This document shows, piece by piece, positions 18,907-27,620 of a stretch of DNA of 64,000 bases (its first letter is position 1; each line of letters starts with the position of its first letter). The stretch comes from Planosporangium thailandense. Its GTDB lineage: Bacteria; Actinomycetota; Actinomycetes; Mycobacteriales; Micromonosporaceae. The notes below the pieces were generated by a model that saw only the letters and a list, made by a program, of their open reading frames with translations, had not been told where the DNA came from and did not search any database. A program made the translations under genes and the position numbers. The stretch covers positions 62,001-126,000 of the forward strand of contig NZ_JAATVY010000002.1 in the NCBI RefSeq assembly GCF_011947195.1. Direction: 5' to 3'.

Positions 18907-19559
18907 GTCCACTCCTCGGCCCGTCGGTAGTCGTCTTCGGTGTCGCAGTCGTACCACGGCGGCGGGAAGGCGGTCGCCGGGTGGTCGACCCCACGTACGC
19001 GAAGGCCGGACATGAGGGCGCGCATGGACCGGCCGGCAGGTGGGTCGAGTTCGGCGACCCGATCGCGGAGCGCAGCGGTACGCCACACCCCGCACAGCCA
19101 CTGCTGGCGCCCCTCGGCGTCGACGAGGACGGCGCCGTCGAGCCCGCCGGTCGCCGCCGCCCGGCGCAGCGCGCCGATCTCCGCAGCCGTCAGGAACGGC
19201 AGGTCGGCGGCGAGAACCGCGACGAAGCCGGCGACCTCCCCCGATCCGGCAGCCTTCCCCGATCCGGCAGCCTCCCCCGATCCGGCGACCTGCCCCGATC
19301 CGGCGACCAGGGTGGCCAGGCCCGCTGCCAGCGCGGCGACCGGGCCGCCGCCCGGCGGGTGTTCCCGTGCCTGGACCACGTCGGCCGGCAGCCCGGATCG
19401 GGCCGGGCCCACCACGACCCGGGGCGCGGCGTCGGCGACGGCGTCGAGTACGCGCCGCAGCATCGGTCGGCCGCCGACGGGCAGCCCCGGCTTGTCGCGC
19501 CCGCCGAGCCGGCGGCTCTCGCCCCCGGCCAGCACGACCGCCGCGTATCCCTCCGTCAC
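18903..19559 (-). CDS. mobA: MobA-like molybdenum cofactor guanylyltransferase
   Basis: A 218-residue NTP-transferase with the signature LAGGESRRLGGRDKPGL at the N-terminus and the metal-binding AADLPFL segment. It would attach GMP to molybdopterin for bis-MGD enzymes such as formate dehydrogenase. The GTG at 19559 has CAGACT exactly six bases upstream, which suggests a leaderless message. An unusual Gly/Ser-rich insertion of four hexapeptide repeats (SGxxAG, encoded by 19231-19302) lies between the P-loop half and the DLPF motif. fdhD is divergent 59 bp away. Confidence 0.85.
   Translation of the reverse strand: MTEGYAAVVLAGGESRRLGGRDKPGLPVGGRPMLRRVLDAVADAAPRVVVGPARSGLPADVVQAREHPPGGGPVAALAAGLATLVAGSGQVAGSGEAAGSGKAAGSGEVAGFVAVLAADLPFLTAAEIGALRRAAATGGLDGAVLVDAEGRQQWLCGVWRTAALRDRVAELDPPAGRSMRALMSGLRVRGVDHPATAFPPPWYDCDTEDDYRRAEEWT
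19231..19302 (-). repeat. Four in-frame 18-bp tandem repeats in mobA
   Basis: Four copies of the form GCRRCCTNCCCCGATCCG follow without gaps and encode SGxxAG hexapeptides. They lie in a loop position, so length change should be tolerated. Confidence 0.88.
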
Positions 19560-19618
19560 CGGTCCAGTCTGCCGGTCTGATCGCCGCGTCCGCGAACGGG
19601 TGTGCGCAGAATGGACCA

Positions 19619-20470
19619 ATGGCACGCCGAAACGTCAGGCACATGGTGACCCGCGTCGACACCGCCGGCACCGTTCCATCGGTCCGCCGGTCCCCCGACA
19701 GCGTCGCGGCCGAGGAGCCGCTGGAGATCCGCGTCGGCCCCGCCGGGCCGGGCAAGCGGAGTCCCCTCGCGGTGACCATGCGCACCCCGGGTGACGACCT
19801 CGACCTGGCGATCGGATTCCTGCTCACCGAGGGCATCATCGGCGGCGCGGACGACGTGCACACGGCCCAGCTGTGCGCCGGCGACGACACGCCGAACACG
19901 TACAACGTGGTCGACGTCGTGCTGTCGCCCGGGGTCGCCGCGCCGCAGACCGATCCGACCCGCAACTTCTACACCACCTCCTCGTGCGGCATCTGCGGCA
20001 AGGCCAGCATCGACGCGGTGCGCACCCGCTCCCGCTTCGACGTCACGGCCGACCCGACGGTGGTCCCCGCCGGGTTGCTCGTCGAACTGCCGGACCGGCT
20101 CCGGGCGGGACAGGTCGGCTTCGAGCGCACCGGCGGGCTGCACGCGGCCGGCCTGTTCACCGCCGAGGGCAAGCTGGTGTGCCTCCGCGAGGACGTGGGC
20201 CGGCACAACGCGGTGGACAAGGTGGTCGGATGGGCGGTCCGGGAGGGGCGCCTGCCTCTCGCCGGACACGTGCTCATGGTCAGCGGGCGGGCCAGCTTCG
20301 AGCTGACCCAGAAGGCCACCATGGCCGGCATTCCGATCCTCGCCGCGGTGTCCGCCCCGAGCACCCTTGCGATCGAGCTGGCCAAGGAGGCCGGCCTCGG
20401 GCTGGTCGGCTTTCTGCGCGGGACGAGCATGAACGTGTACGCCGGCACACAGCGGATCAGTACCGACTGA
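19619..20470 (+). CDS. fdhD: Formate dehydrogenase accessory sulfurtransferase FdhD
   Basis: A 283-residue protein that transfers sulfur from a cysteine desulfurase to the bis-MGD cofactor of formate dehydrogenase. The CxxC loop is SSCGICGKASI, and the C-terminal motifs REDVGRHNAVDKVVG and SGRASFELTQK are typical. The ATG at 19619 has CAGAAT exactly six bases upstream, again suggesting leaderless transcription. The divergent mobA-DUF6457 pair belongs to the same pathway. No formate dehydrogenase structural gene is in the window. Confidence 0.95.
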   Translation: MARRNVRHMVTRVDTAGTVPSVRRSPDSVAAEEPLEIRVGPAGPGKRSPLAVTMRTPGDDLDLAIGFLLTEGIIGGADDVHTAQLCAGDDTPNTYNVVDVVLSPGVAAPQTDPTRNFYTTSSCGICGKASIDAVRTRSRFDVTADPTVVPAGLLVELPDRLRAGQVGFERTGGLHAAGLFTAEGKLVCLREDVGRHNAVDKVVGWAVREGRLPLAGHVLMVSGRASFELTQKATMAGIPILAAVSAPSTLAIELAKEAGLGLVGFLRGTSMNVYAGTQRISTD

Positions 20471-20473
20471 GGG

Positions 20474-21652
20474 TCAGCCGGTCGGTGCGGACCGCCGCCG
20501 GTTGCGTCGCCGCCCGCCCCGGTGGGCGGTGCGCTCATCGAGCAGCGACGGCGGGATCGCCCGGTCCAGGGCCTCCCCGAGCAGCTGCGCCAACGAGTAC
20601 CCGGGGTTGGCCGCCAGCGCGCGCTGCACCGCGACCCAGGCCAGTGCCCCGTTGCCGGATCGCCAGGCCGCGTATCCGAGAAGCGTGGCGGGAGCCGCCA
20701 CCAGGTCCTCGCGCGCCCGGCGGGTGACGTCGCGCCACAGTTCCAGATGCGCCTGCAGCCGCTCGCCCGCGACAGTGATCCGCGACCAGCACAGGTCGCG
20801 CAGGTCGACGTGCACGACGAGCAGGCTCAGGCGGGCGACCTCCTCGTCGGTGAGACGGCCGCCGGCGGCGTACCTGTGCACGCCCAGGGCCAGGGCCCGC
20901 ACCGCGGCGCGGCGCCGGTCACCGCCGCGCCGCCGCCCGGCGCGCCGGTCCGGCTCCGCACTCCGGTCCGGCTCCGCACTCCGGTCCGGCTCGGCACTCC
21001 GGTCCGGCTCGGCGCTCCGGTCCGGCTCGGCGCTCCGGTCCGGCTGGGCGCTCCGGTCCGGCTGGGCGCTCCGGCTCAGCTCGGCGGCGAGGTCCCGGGC
21101 CGCCCGCTCCGTGGCGCGTGCCATCGCCTCGCGTTCAGCCCCCTCGACCGGCGTCAGCGCGCGCTCCAGCGCCGCCCGGTCGGGCAGCGCGACGTGGCCG
21201 GCGTACGTCGCCGCGGCGGCCACCTCGGTGCCGGCGATGTCGTACGGGGTGCCCTCGGCCGGGCAGCACCGCGCCGAATCGCACAGGTAGGACCAGTAGC
21301 GCCCGCCCTCGACGCGCAGCATCTCGCCGATCGACACGCCGTATCCGCGTAACGCGTCGCGCAGCGGGAACACGGTCCTTGTGACGGACGCCGCCGGGCC
21401 GTACCCGATGATCAGCGCGGTGTCGACGCGCTGGCCGGCGATCGTCTCGCCGAACTGGTCGGCGAGTGCCACAGCCTGGTCGGGTGGCGCTTCCGGCGGC
21501 GGCAGATCGGCACGCGCGGTGAACACCACCCGCGTGCCGGAAAGCCCGACGATCACGACGCTGTCGGTGGGGTGGAAGCCGAGCAGGTAGGGCACGGCCG
21601 CCAGCAGGTCGGTCGGCGTGTGCAGGGTGATGCGAGAGGTCAGGAAGCTCAT
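20474..21652 (-). CDS. DUF4192 family protein
   Basis: A 392-residue cytoplasmic protein of unknown function, common in actinobacteria. It begins with the family pattern MSFLTSRITLHTPTDLLAAVPYLLGFHPTDS (seen as TPTDLLAAVPYLLGF and HPTDSVV). A central region (about residues 195-240) is a run of RSAEPD hexapeptides, and the C-terminal part resembles the usual helical DUF4192 tail. The ATG at 21652 is the family-typical start; an upstream open frame is shadow. It is convergent with fdhD, with only three bases between stops. Confidence 0.85.
   Translation of the reverse strand: MSFLTSRITLHTPTDLLAAVPYLLGFHPTDSVVIVGLSGTRVVFTARADLPPPEAPPDQAVALADQFGETIAGQRVDTALIIGYGPAASVTRTVFPLRDALRGYGVSIGEMLRVEGGRYWSYLCDSARCCPAEGTPYDIAGTEVAAAATYAGHVALPDRAALERALTPVEGAEREAMARATERAARDLAAELSRSAQPDRSAQPDRSAEPDRSAEPDRSAEPDRSAEPDRSAEPDRRAGRRRGGDRRRAAVRALALGVHRYAAGGRLTDEEVARLSLLVVHVDLRDLCWSRITVAGERLQAHLELWRDVTRRAREDLVAAPATLLGYAAWRSGNGALAWVAVQRALAANPGYSLAQLLGEALDRAIPPSLLDERTAHRGGRRRNRRRSAPTG
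20945..21070 (-). repeat. Seven in-frame 18-bp tandem repeats in the DUF4192 gene
   Basis: Seven direct copies of CCGGTCCGGCTSSGCRCT, with one or two substitutions between copies, encode RSA[EQ]PD units. They are probably a flexible linker subject to slippage. Confidence 0.92.
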
Positions 21653-21701
21653 GACCGTCGAGCCTGCCCGCGCCACGCCCGGACGGACATGAGCGGCTTC
21701 T

Positions 21702-21724
21702 TCTGTGGACAACTCGTCCACAGA
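21702..21724. promoter_or_regulatory. 9-bp hairpin containing paired DnaA-box-like sequences
   Basis: TCTGTGGAC and GTCCACAGA are separated by five bases in the 122-bp gap between the GNAT and DUF4192 genes. Read on the minus strand, 21704-21712 is TTGTCCACA, an actinobacterial DnaA-box sequence, and the opposite arm is one base off. It may simply be a weak terminator for the GNAT gene. Confidence 0.45.
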
Positions 21725-21774
21725 TCGTCGGCCGGTGGTTGAACCCGACCACGCGGCCCGGTAAAGGAGCGCGG

Positions 21775-22368
21775 TCAGTAGCGGAAGCGAACGCCGTGGA
21801 GGTCGATCCCGTCCCGCCACCGGCCGTTGTGGTCGGTCAGATCGAGGGCCAGGGTCACCGTCGCCACCGCGTCGAACCCGGCCCGCTGCAGGCGCTGGAT
21901 CGCCTCCAGGTTGCGCAGGGCGGGCGAGATGGTCAGCTCCCGCAGATTCCGGCGGCGGGCCTGCTCGGCCACGTACGCGATCAATGCCCGGCCGATGCCC
22001 TGACCACGGTGTCCGGCGGTGACCACGACCGGGTCGACGGCACCGGCCCGGCCCTGCAGGATCAGCCCGATGAAGCCGACCACCCCCTGGTCGGCCAGCT
22101 GCGCCACCCACATACCGGACAGGTCCAGGCGGGTCAGGTACTCCTCGAAGCCGGCGCCGCTCGTGGCCTCGGCCGGGCCGGCCGGACCGCCGGCCTCGCC
22201 CCCCGCCGACGGCGCGGCAGCCGGAACCGGCTCCGCCCCTGGATAGAACCGGTGGTGCTCGGACGTCAACTCGGCCCACAGCCGCCGGCAGGCGCTGTGG
22301 TCGGTCGGCCGATATCCCCGGATCACGATCGCGTCCGCTCCTCGCGTAGGCGGAAGAGTCTGCGTCAT
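21775..22368 (-). CDS. GNAT family N-acetyltransferase
   Basis: A 197-residue acetyltransferase. The acetyl-CoA pyrophosphate loop is VTAGHRGQGIGRALIAYV, preceded by the beta4 strand VVGFIGLILQGRAGAVDPVVV. A Pro/Ala/Gly-rich stretch lies at about residues 50-70. The substrate is unknown. The ATG at 22368 has CACTAT on the minus strand exactly six bases upstream, suggesting a leaderless message. Confidence 0.85.
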   Translation of the reverse strand: MTQTLPPTRGADAIVIRGYRPTDHSACRRLWAELTSEHHRFYPGAEPVPAAAPSAGGEAGGPAGPAEATSGAGFEEYLTRLDLSGMWVAQLADQGVVGFIGLILQGRAGAVDPVVVTAGHRGQGIGRALIAYVAEQARRRNLRELTISPALRNLEAIQRLQRAGFDAVATVTLALDLTDHNGRWRDGIDLHGVRFRY

Positions 22369-22481
22369 GCGCTCATAGTGACCCCATCGCAGGGCCTGCG
22401 GCACCGTTTCCTGCCCGCCACGTTTCCCGACATCAGGCACTCCGCGCCGGCGGGGTCAGCGGGCAGCGTCAGGACCGTCGG

Positions 22482-23252
22482 TCACCGTCCACCGCGCAGA
22501 CCATCCACTCCCAGCAGGTCGCCGAGCCCGCCCACGACGGTTCCCGTGACGCGGCCGGCCGACGTCGGGGCCGAGGCGTCCGTCAGGCTCGGCAGGATGC
22601 CGGGGACGGTCGGCAGGGTGCCGGGGATGGTCGGCAGGGTGCCGGTCAGGGTCGGCGTGGGCAGCGGCAACGGCAACGGAGGCGGTGGGAGGGTCGGTAG
22701 CGGCAGGGACGGAGCGCCGCCGCCCGAGGAGTTCCCCCCGGAGTGCGACGGAGCGGGCTCCGACTGACCGCCGCTGGAGGTCTGCGCCGGCGTGGACGGC
22801 TGCCGCCCGGAGCCGGGATGCTGGCCGAATCCGCCCGTACCCGCCGGGCTTCGGCGAGGTTGCGCGGTGGGCTCCTGCGTCACCGGGCCGGGCGTCGCCG
22901 CCGCCTGGGCCGTGGTTTCGGGCATCACGCCGGTGGTCGGGTCGGGTGACGGGCCGGGCGCCGACGCGGCGGACGGCGCGGCCGTGGCGCCGCCGGTACC
23001 GGAGACCACGACCGGTACCGGCGACTGGTCGGCCACCATCGGCGACCGTGGCGCGGACGTGGGGTTGAGCTCTGCCGACCCGGCCAACACGGCGGCCAGC
23101 ATCGGGACGGACGCGAGCCCGACGAGTACCGCGGCGACCATCGGGTAGGGGCGGGCGACGGACGTGACGCGCTGTCGCTTGGCGCGGTGCCGGACCAGGT
23201 ACCGACCCTTGGCACGGTGCCGGACAATTTGGCGTGGCTCCGTGGCGTACAC
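22482..23252 (-). CDS. Proline-rich membrane-anchored protein
   Basis: A 256-residue protein with an Arg-rich cytoplasmic head containing two RHRAKGR-like repeats. One membrane segment (VAAVLVGLASVPMLAAVLAG, about residues 39-58) is followed by a long outer region rich in Pro, Ser, Thr and Gly, with TIPGTLPTVPG-type repeats. No catalytic domain is seen. It may be a cell wall-spanning structural protein. The GTG at 23252 has an excellent AAGGAG seven bases upstream. Confidence 0.7.
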   Translation of the reverse strand: MYATEPRQIVRHRAKGRYLVRHRAKRQRVTSVARPYPMVAAVLVGLASVPMLAAVLAGSAELNPTSAPRSPMVADQSPVPVVVSGTGGATAAPSAASAPGPSPDPTTGVMPETTAQAAATPGPVTQEPTAQPRRSPAGTGGFGQHPGSGRQPSTPAQTSSGGQSEPAPSHSGGNSSGGGAPSLPLPTLPPPPLPLPLPTPTLTGTLPTIPGTLPTVPGILPSLTDASAPTSAGRVTGTVVGGLGDLLGVDGLRGGR

Positions 23253-23703
23253 GGGAGGACTCCTTCGGGGTGCCGGGCGCTCGCCTCGGCGCCCGCGCGG
23301 CGGGGGTGCCGCTCCGGCTAACACCGGGAGCGACGAGGCCAGCCCACTATGTTCAACGTGCGTACCGCTTTCACGACTCGGCGCTACCGACGTGACTTTC
23401 CGAATGTCCCGAACCACACTGGTTTGTGGGCATCCACGATCACATACAACCCAGAGATCACCGATCCACACTGTGGGGATCGTCACCCCGTCTGCCATGC
23501 TGATGGCGACGACACCGGACGGAGCCCGCATACCCTGCGAGCAACGCTCCGGGGCCGTCGCTCCCGGACGCGACGGGTGCCGCGAAGTCCCGCCGCGTCC
23601 GAAGCTGCGCACCGCCCCGACCGGGCCGGCCGCGCCAGCTCGCAACCCGCTGGGTCGGCAAGGCCAACCCGTTGCCGACGCGAGACACGACAGGGAGAAA
23701 CGG
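23253..23703. other. 451-bp divergent intergenic region upstream of the dehydrogenase operon
   Basis: No credible gene is seen; short open frames have no ribosome site and unlike composition. It holds the two divergent promoters. A 21-bp imperfect palindrome at 23462-23482 (CGATCCACA and TGTGGGGATCG arms, nine of ten pairs matching) and GTGG-N4-CCAC at about 23426-23437 are candidate operators. The ribosome site GGGAGAAACGG precedes the E1alpha ATG. Confidence 0.55.
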
Positions 23704-24843
23704 ATGGCTAAGGGCAACGCAGCCCCGGCCCGGACGAGGGGCGGGGCGAAACCCACGCCCGCGCCGGAGTTCGTGCAGCTGCTCACCCCCGAGGGGGAGA
23801 GGGTCGACCACCCCACGTATTCGGTCGACTTCACCGATGCGGAATATCGCGACCTCTACCGCGACCTCGTCATCGTCCGCCGGTTGGACGCCGAGGCGAC
23901 CGCCCTTCAGCGGCAGGGCGAGCTGGGCCTGTGGGCCAGCTTGCTGGGCCAGGAGGCGGCCCAGGTCGGCTCCGGCCGCGCGCTGCAGCCCCAGGACATG
24001 GTGTTCCCCACGTACCGTGAGCACGGCGTGCTCTACTGCCGGGGCATCGACCCGATCATGCCGCTCGGCCTGTTCCGCGGCGTCGACCAGGGCGCGTGGG
24101 ACCCCAACGAGTTCAAGTTCAACATGTACACGATCGTCATCGGCGCCCAGACGCTGCACGCCACCGGGTACGCCATGGGCGTGGCCAAGGACGGCAAGGT
24201 CGGCGGCCCGGACGGGGAAGCCGTCATCGCCTACTTCGGCGACGGCGCGACCAGCCAGGGCGACGTGAACGAGGCGTTCGTCTGGTCGAGCGTGTTCAAC
24301 GCTCCCATCGTCTTCTTCTGCCAGAACAACCAGTACGCGATCTCGGAGCCCCTTGAGCGCCAGACCCGGGTTCCGCTGTTCCAGCGCGCTGCCGGCTTCG
24401 GTTTCCCCGGCGTCCGCGTCGACGGCAACGACGTGCTCGCCGTGTACGCGGTCACCCGCGACGCCCTCGACAACGCACGGCAGGGCCAGGGCCCGACCCT
24501 GATCGAGGCGTACACGTACCGCATGGGCGCGCACACCACCTCCGACGACCCGACCCGCTACCGCATCGCCAGCGAGGTCGAGGCCTGGCAGGCCAAGGAC
24601 CCGATCAAGCGGGTACGCGCCTTCCTGGAAAAGCAGAAGCTGGCGGACGACGCGTTCTTCGACCAGGTCGACGAGGAAGCCCGGGCGCAGTGCATCCACC
24701 TGCGCGAGCGGGTGCTCAGCATGCCCAACCCGGCGCCGCTGACCCTGTTCGACCACGTCTACGCCGACGGGTCGCCGCTGCTGGACGCCGAACGTGAGCA
24801 GTTCGCGACGTACCTCGCGTCCTTCGAGGGGAGTGAGCACTGA
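23704..24843 (+). CDS. 2-oxoacid dehydrogenase E1 component, alpha subunit
   Basis: A 379-residue thiamine diphosphate-dependent decarboxylase subunit of a pyruvate or branched-chain 2-oxoacid dehydrogenase complex. The ThDP motif is YFGDGATSQGDVNEAF through FFCQNN, and MGAHTTSDDPTRY is the phosphorylation-loop region of the family. The beta subunit and E2 follow directly; no E3 is encoded beside them. Similarity does not separate pyruvate from branched-chain substrate; a branched-chain role (bkd) would support iso-fatty acid synthesis and is plausible in this group. Confidence 0.93.
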   Translation: MAKGNAAPARTRGGAKPTPAPEFVQLLTPEGERVDHPTYSVDFTDAEYRDLYRDLVIVRRLDAEATALQRQGELGLWASLLGQEAAQVGSGRALQPQDMVFPTYREHGVLYCRGIDPIMPLGLFRGVDQGAWDPNEFKFNMYTIVIGAQTLHATGYAMGVAKDGKVGGPDGEAVIAYFGDGATSQGDVNEAFVWSSVFNAPIVFFCQNNQYAISEPLERQTRVPLFQRAAGFGFPGVRVDGNDVLAVYAVTRDALDNARQGQGPTLIEAYTYRMGAHTTSDDPTRYRIASEVEAWQAKDPIKRVRAFLEKQKLADDAFFDQVDEEARAQCIHLRERVLSMPNPAPLTLFDHVYADGSPLLDAEREQFATYLASFEGSEH

Positions 24844-25823
24844 TGACCGAGAACCTCACCCTCGGCAAGGCCCTCAACGCCGGCCTGCGGCGCGCCCTCG
24901 AGTGCGACGACAAGGTGCTCATCATGGGCGAGGACGTCGGCAAGCTCGGCGGCGTCTTCCGCATCACCGACGGCCTGCAGAAGGACTTCGGCGAAGAACG
25001 CGTCATCGACACGCCGCTGGCCGAGTCCGGCATCATCGGCACCGCCGTCGGCCTGGCGATCCGCGGGTACCGGCCGGTCTGCGAGATCCAGTTCGACGGG
25101 TTCGTGTACCCCGCGTACGACCAGATCGTGTCCCAGGTCGCGAAGATGCACTACCGGTCACGGGGCAAGGTCAAGATGCCGATCGTGATCCGCATTCCGT
25201 TCGGTGGCGGCATCGGCGCGGTCGAGCACCACTCCGAGTCCCCCGAGGCCTACTTCGCCCACACCGCCGGGCTCAAGGTCGTCTCGTGCGCCAGCCCGGC
25301 CGACGCGTACTGGATGATCCAGCAGGCCATCGCCTCCGACGACCCGATCGTGTTCCTGGAGCCCAAGCGGCGGTACTGGGAGAAGGGCGAGGTCGACACG
25401 GACCGCCCGGCCGCCTCCTTCCCGCTGCACGCCGCGCGGGTCGTACGGCCCGGCACCGACTGCACCGTCGTCGCGTACGGTCCGATGGTGCGCACCGCGC
25501 TGGACGCGGCGACCGCCGTCGAGGGCGAACGCTCACTCGAGGTGATCGACCTGCGTTCACTGTCGCCGTTGGACCTGGAGCCGGTCTACGAGTCGGTCCG
25601 CAGGACCGGCCGGCTGGTCGTGGTCCACGAGGCACCGTCCAACCTGGGCCTGGGCGCCGAGGTCGCGGCCCGCGTGACCGAGCGCTGCTTCTACTCGCTC
25701 GAAGCGCCGGTGCTGCGCGTCACCGGGTTCGACACGCCGTACCCGGCGGCCCGGGTCGAGGACGAGTACCTGCCCGACCTCGACCGCGTGCTCGACGGCG
25801 TCGACCGGACGTTCGGGTGGTGA
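24843..25823 (+). CDS. 2-oxoacid dehydrogenase E1 component, beta subunit
   Basis: A 326-residue transketolase-like beta subunit that completes the E1 active site. Typical segments are LIMGEDVGKLGGVFRITDGL, DTPLAESGIIGTAVGLAIRG and IPFGGGIGAVEHHSESPEAYF. The ATG overlaps the alpha-subunit stop (TGATG), so translation is coupled. Its length is normal for the family. Confidence 0.95.
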   Translation: MTENLTLGKALNAGLRRALECDDKVLIMGEDVGKLGGVFRITDGLQKDFGEERVIDTPLAESGIIGTAVGLAIRGYRPVCEIQFDGFVYPAYDQIVSQVAKMHYRSRGKVKMPIVIRIPFGGGIGAVEHHSESPEAYFAHTAGLKVVSCASPADAYWMIQQAIASDDPIVFLEPKRRYWEKGEVDTDRPAASFPLHAARVVRPGTDCTVVAYGPMVRTALDAATAVEGERSLEVIDLRSLSPLDLEPVYESVRRTGRLVVVHEAPSNLGLGAEVAARVTERCFYSLEAPVLRVTGFDTPYPAARVEDEYLPDLDRVLDGVDRTFGW

Positions 25824-25825
25824 CG

Positions 25826-27235
25826 ATGTCGCGCATCAAGGAGTTCCCCCTGCCCGACCTCGGCGAGGGCCTCACCGAGGGCGAGATCCTGAAGTGGCTG
25901 GTGAACGTCGGCGACACCATCGAGCTCAACCAGCCGATCGTCGAGGTGGAGACCGCGAAGGCGGCGGTCGAGATCCCGGCGAAGTGGGCCGGCCAGGTCA
26001 GCGCCATCTTCCACGCCGAGGGCGAGACGGTCGAGGTCGGCACCCCGATCATCGCGATCGACACCGCTCCGGGGGCGGGCCCGGTGGATGAGCCGGCCGG
26101 GCGTCCCGCTCCGTCGGCCGAGTCCCTGGCCGCCGTGACCGTCGCCCCCGCCGAGGGCATGGTCGAGCCCGGTATGACCGGCGGCGGGCGTACCCCGGTG
26201 CTCGTCGGGTACGGCCCGCGGACCACGGCCGCCAAGCGGCGCGCGCGCCGGACCGACGGGAGCGAGAGCAAGGCCACGGGCGGGAGCGAGAGCAAGGCCA
26301 CGGGCGGGAGCGAGAGCAAGGCCACGGGCGGAGCGGCCAACGGGACCGTCACGGTCGACCGGCCGCTCGCCAAGCCGCCGGTACGCAAGCTCGCCAAGGA
26401 CCTCGGTGTCGACCTGTTCGCCCTGACCGGCACCGGCCCTAACGGTTCGATCACCCGGGAGGACGTGCAGGAGGCCGTGCGGCCCGCGGCCCCGACGGCC
26501 GCGCCGGTGGCGGCGACGGCCGCGAGCTTCGGGCCGGATCGGGAGCAGCGCATCCCGGTCAAGGGCGTCCGCAAGCTGACCGCGGAGAACATGGTGGCCA
26601 GCGCGTTCACGGCGCCGCACGTCACCGAGTTCCTCACCGTCGACGTGACCCGCTCGATGCGGGCGCTCGACCGACTGCGCGAGATGCCCGACTGGCGCGA
26701 CGTACGGGTCTCGCCCCTGCTGCTGGTCGCCAAGGCGGTCATGGCCGCCATCAAGCGGTACCCCATGATCAACTCGACCTGGGCAGGCGAGGCGATCGTC
26801 GTCAAGGAGTACGTCAACCTCGGCATCGCGGCGGCGACCGAACGAGGCCTGATCGTTCCCAACATCAAGGACGCCGGCCGGCTCACCCTGCGTGAGCTGG
26901 CCGACGCCATGACCGCCCTGGTCACCACCGCGAAGGAGGGGCGGACCTCACCGGCCGACATGAGCGGCGGCACGTTCACCATCACCAACGTGGGCGTGTT
27001 CGGAGTGGACACCGGAACGCCGATCCTTCCGCCAGGTGAGTCCGCGATCCTGGCCTTCGGCGCGGTCCGCGAGATGCCGTGGGTGCACAAGGGGAAGGTC
27101 AAGCCGCGGCAGGTCACCACGCTCGGCCTGTCGTTCGACCACCGGATCATCGACGGGGAGCTGGGTTCGAAGTTCCTCCGTGACGTCGGTGCGTTCCTGA
27201 CCGACCCGGAAGCGGCCCTGCTCGCCTGGGGCTGA
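25826..27235 (+). CDS. Dihydrolipoamide acyltransferase (E2) of a 2-oxoacid dehydrogenase complex
   Basis: A 469-residue E2. It has one lipoyl domain (residues 4-80, lipoyl Lys45 in ETAKAAVE), a linker, a peripheral subunit-binding domain (about 185-220, PPVRKLAKDLGVDL) and a C-terminal acyltransferase domain with the catalytic FDHRIIDGE motif. The linker contains three exact GSESKATG units. The ATG at 25826 is two bases past the beta-subunit stop; an in-frame GTG at 25820 would give a GTGA overlap and is possible. The three genes form one operon ending at a strong hairpin (27274-27317). Confidence 0.94.
   Translation: MSRIKEFPLPDLGEGLTEGEILKWLVNVGDTIELNQPIVEVETAKAAVEIPAKWAGQVSAIFHAEGETVEVGTPIIAIDTAPGAGPVDEPAGRPAPSAESLAAVTVAPAEGMVEPGMTGGGRTPVLVGYGPRTTAAKRRARRTDGSESKATGGSESKATGGSESKATGGAANGTVTVDRPLAKPPVRKLAKDLGVDLFALTGTGPNGSITREDVQEAVRPAAPTAAPVAATAASFGPDREQRIPVKGVRKLTAENMVASAFTAPHVTEFLTVDVTRSMRALDRLREMPDWRDVRVSPLLLVAKAVMAAIKRYPMINSTWAGEAIVVKEYVNLGIAAATERGLIVPNIKDAGRLTLRELADAMTALVTTAKEGRTSPADMSGGTFTITNVGVFGVDTGTPILPPGESAILAFGAVREMPWVHKGKVKPRQVTTLGLSFDHRIIDGELGSKFLRDVGAFLTDPEAALLAWG
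26258..26329 (+). repeat. Three exact 24-bp tandem repeats in the E2 linker
   Basis: Three identical consecutive copies of a 24-base unit beginning GGGAGCGAGAGCAAGG encode the peptide GSESKATG three times, at about residues 145-168, in the mobile linker between the lipoyl and binding domains. Confidence 0.92.
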
Positions 27236-27273
27236 CCACCTCACGTCAGCCGCCCGGCTGGCGCCCGCTCGAC

Positions 27274-27317
27274 AACGGCTCCCGTGCCCGGTTCGCAAAC
27301 CGGACACGGGGGCCGTT
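27274..27317 (+). terminator. Hairpin terminator after the dehydrogenase operon
   Basis: Arms AACGGC-T-CCCGTG-C-CCGGTT and AACCGG-A-CACGGG-G-GCCGTT pair over about 18 positions with small bulges, 39 bases after the E2 stop. Confidence 0.8.
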
Positions 27318-27473
27318 TCACTTCTCCGGCACTCTTTAGTAACTGAGGCGATACGGCCAAGCAACCTCAGAATCTTCGGTACGTGCGCGAGATCACCTAA
27401 TAATCGATGGAATTCGCGCTGCGGATGGGCTGTAATGGAAACACCCCGAACAGTCCGAGCAGGAGCGAACACA

Positions 27474-27605
27474 ATGAGCACCTTGATTGACCGGTACCGC
27501 GCCCGGCGCAACACCGCCCGTCGCCGCGAGGCGATCGAGCGTGCCCTTGCCGAAATCAACTCGCGCGCCGTCCGGGCCGAGCTGATGGAGCTCGCCAGCC
27601 GCTGA
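27474..27605 (+). CDS. Small highly charged protein, 43 residues
   Basis: The sequence starts MSTLIDRYRARRNTARR and continues as a single amphipathic, Arg/Glu-rich helix ending ELMELASR. AGGAG lies eight bases before the ATG and a perfect 15-bp hairpin with a T run follows the stop, so this is a complete independent transcription unit. I do not recognise a named family. The basic-acidic helix could bind RNA or a protein, but that is only a guess. Confidence 0.72.
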   Translation: MSTLIDRYRARRNTARRREAIERALAEINSRAVRAELMELASR

Positions 27606-27620
27606 CCTCATCCCTCCTGA

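Noticed and set aside
21702-21724. A replication origin
   Set aside because: Only two box-like sequences, with no dnaA, dnaN or AT-rich unwinding region.
23349-23711. A 120-codon frame upstream of the E1alpha gene
   Set aside because: It crosses the palindrome and promoter region, has no ribosome site and overlaps the E1alpha start.
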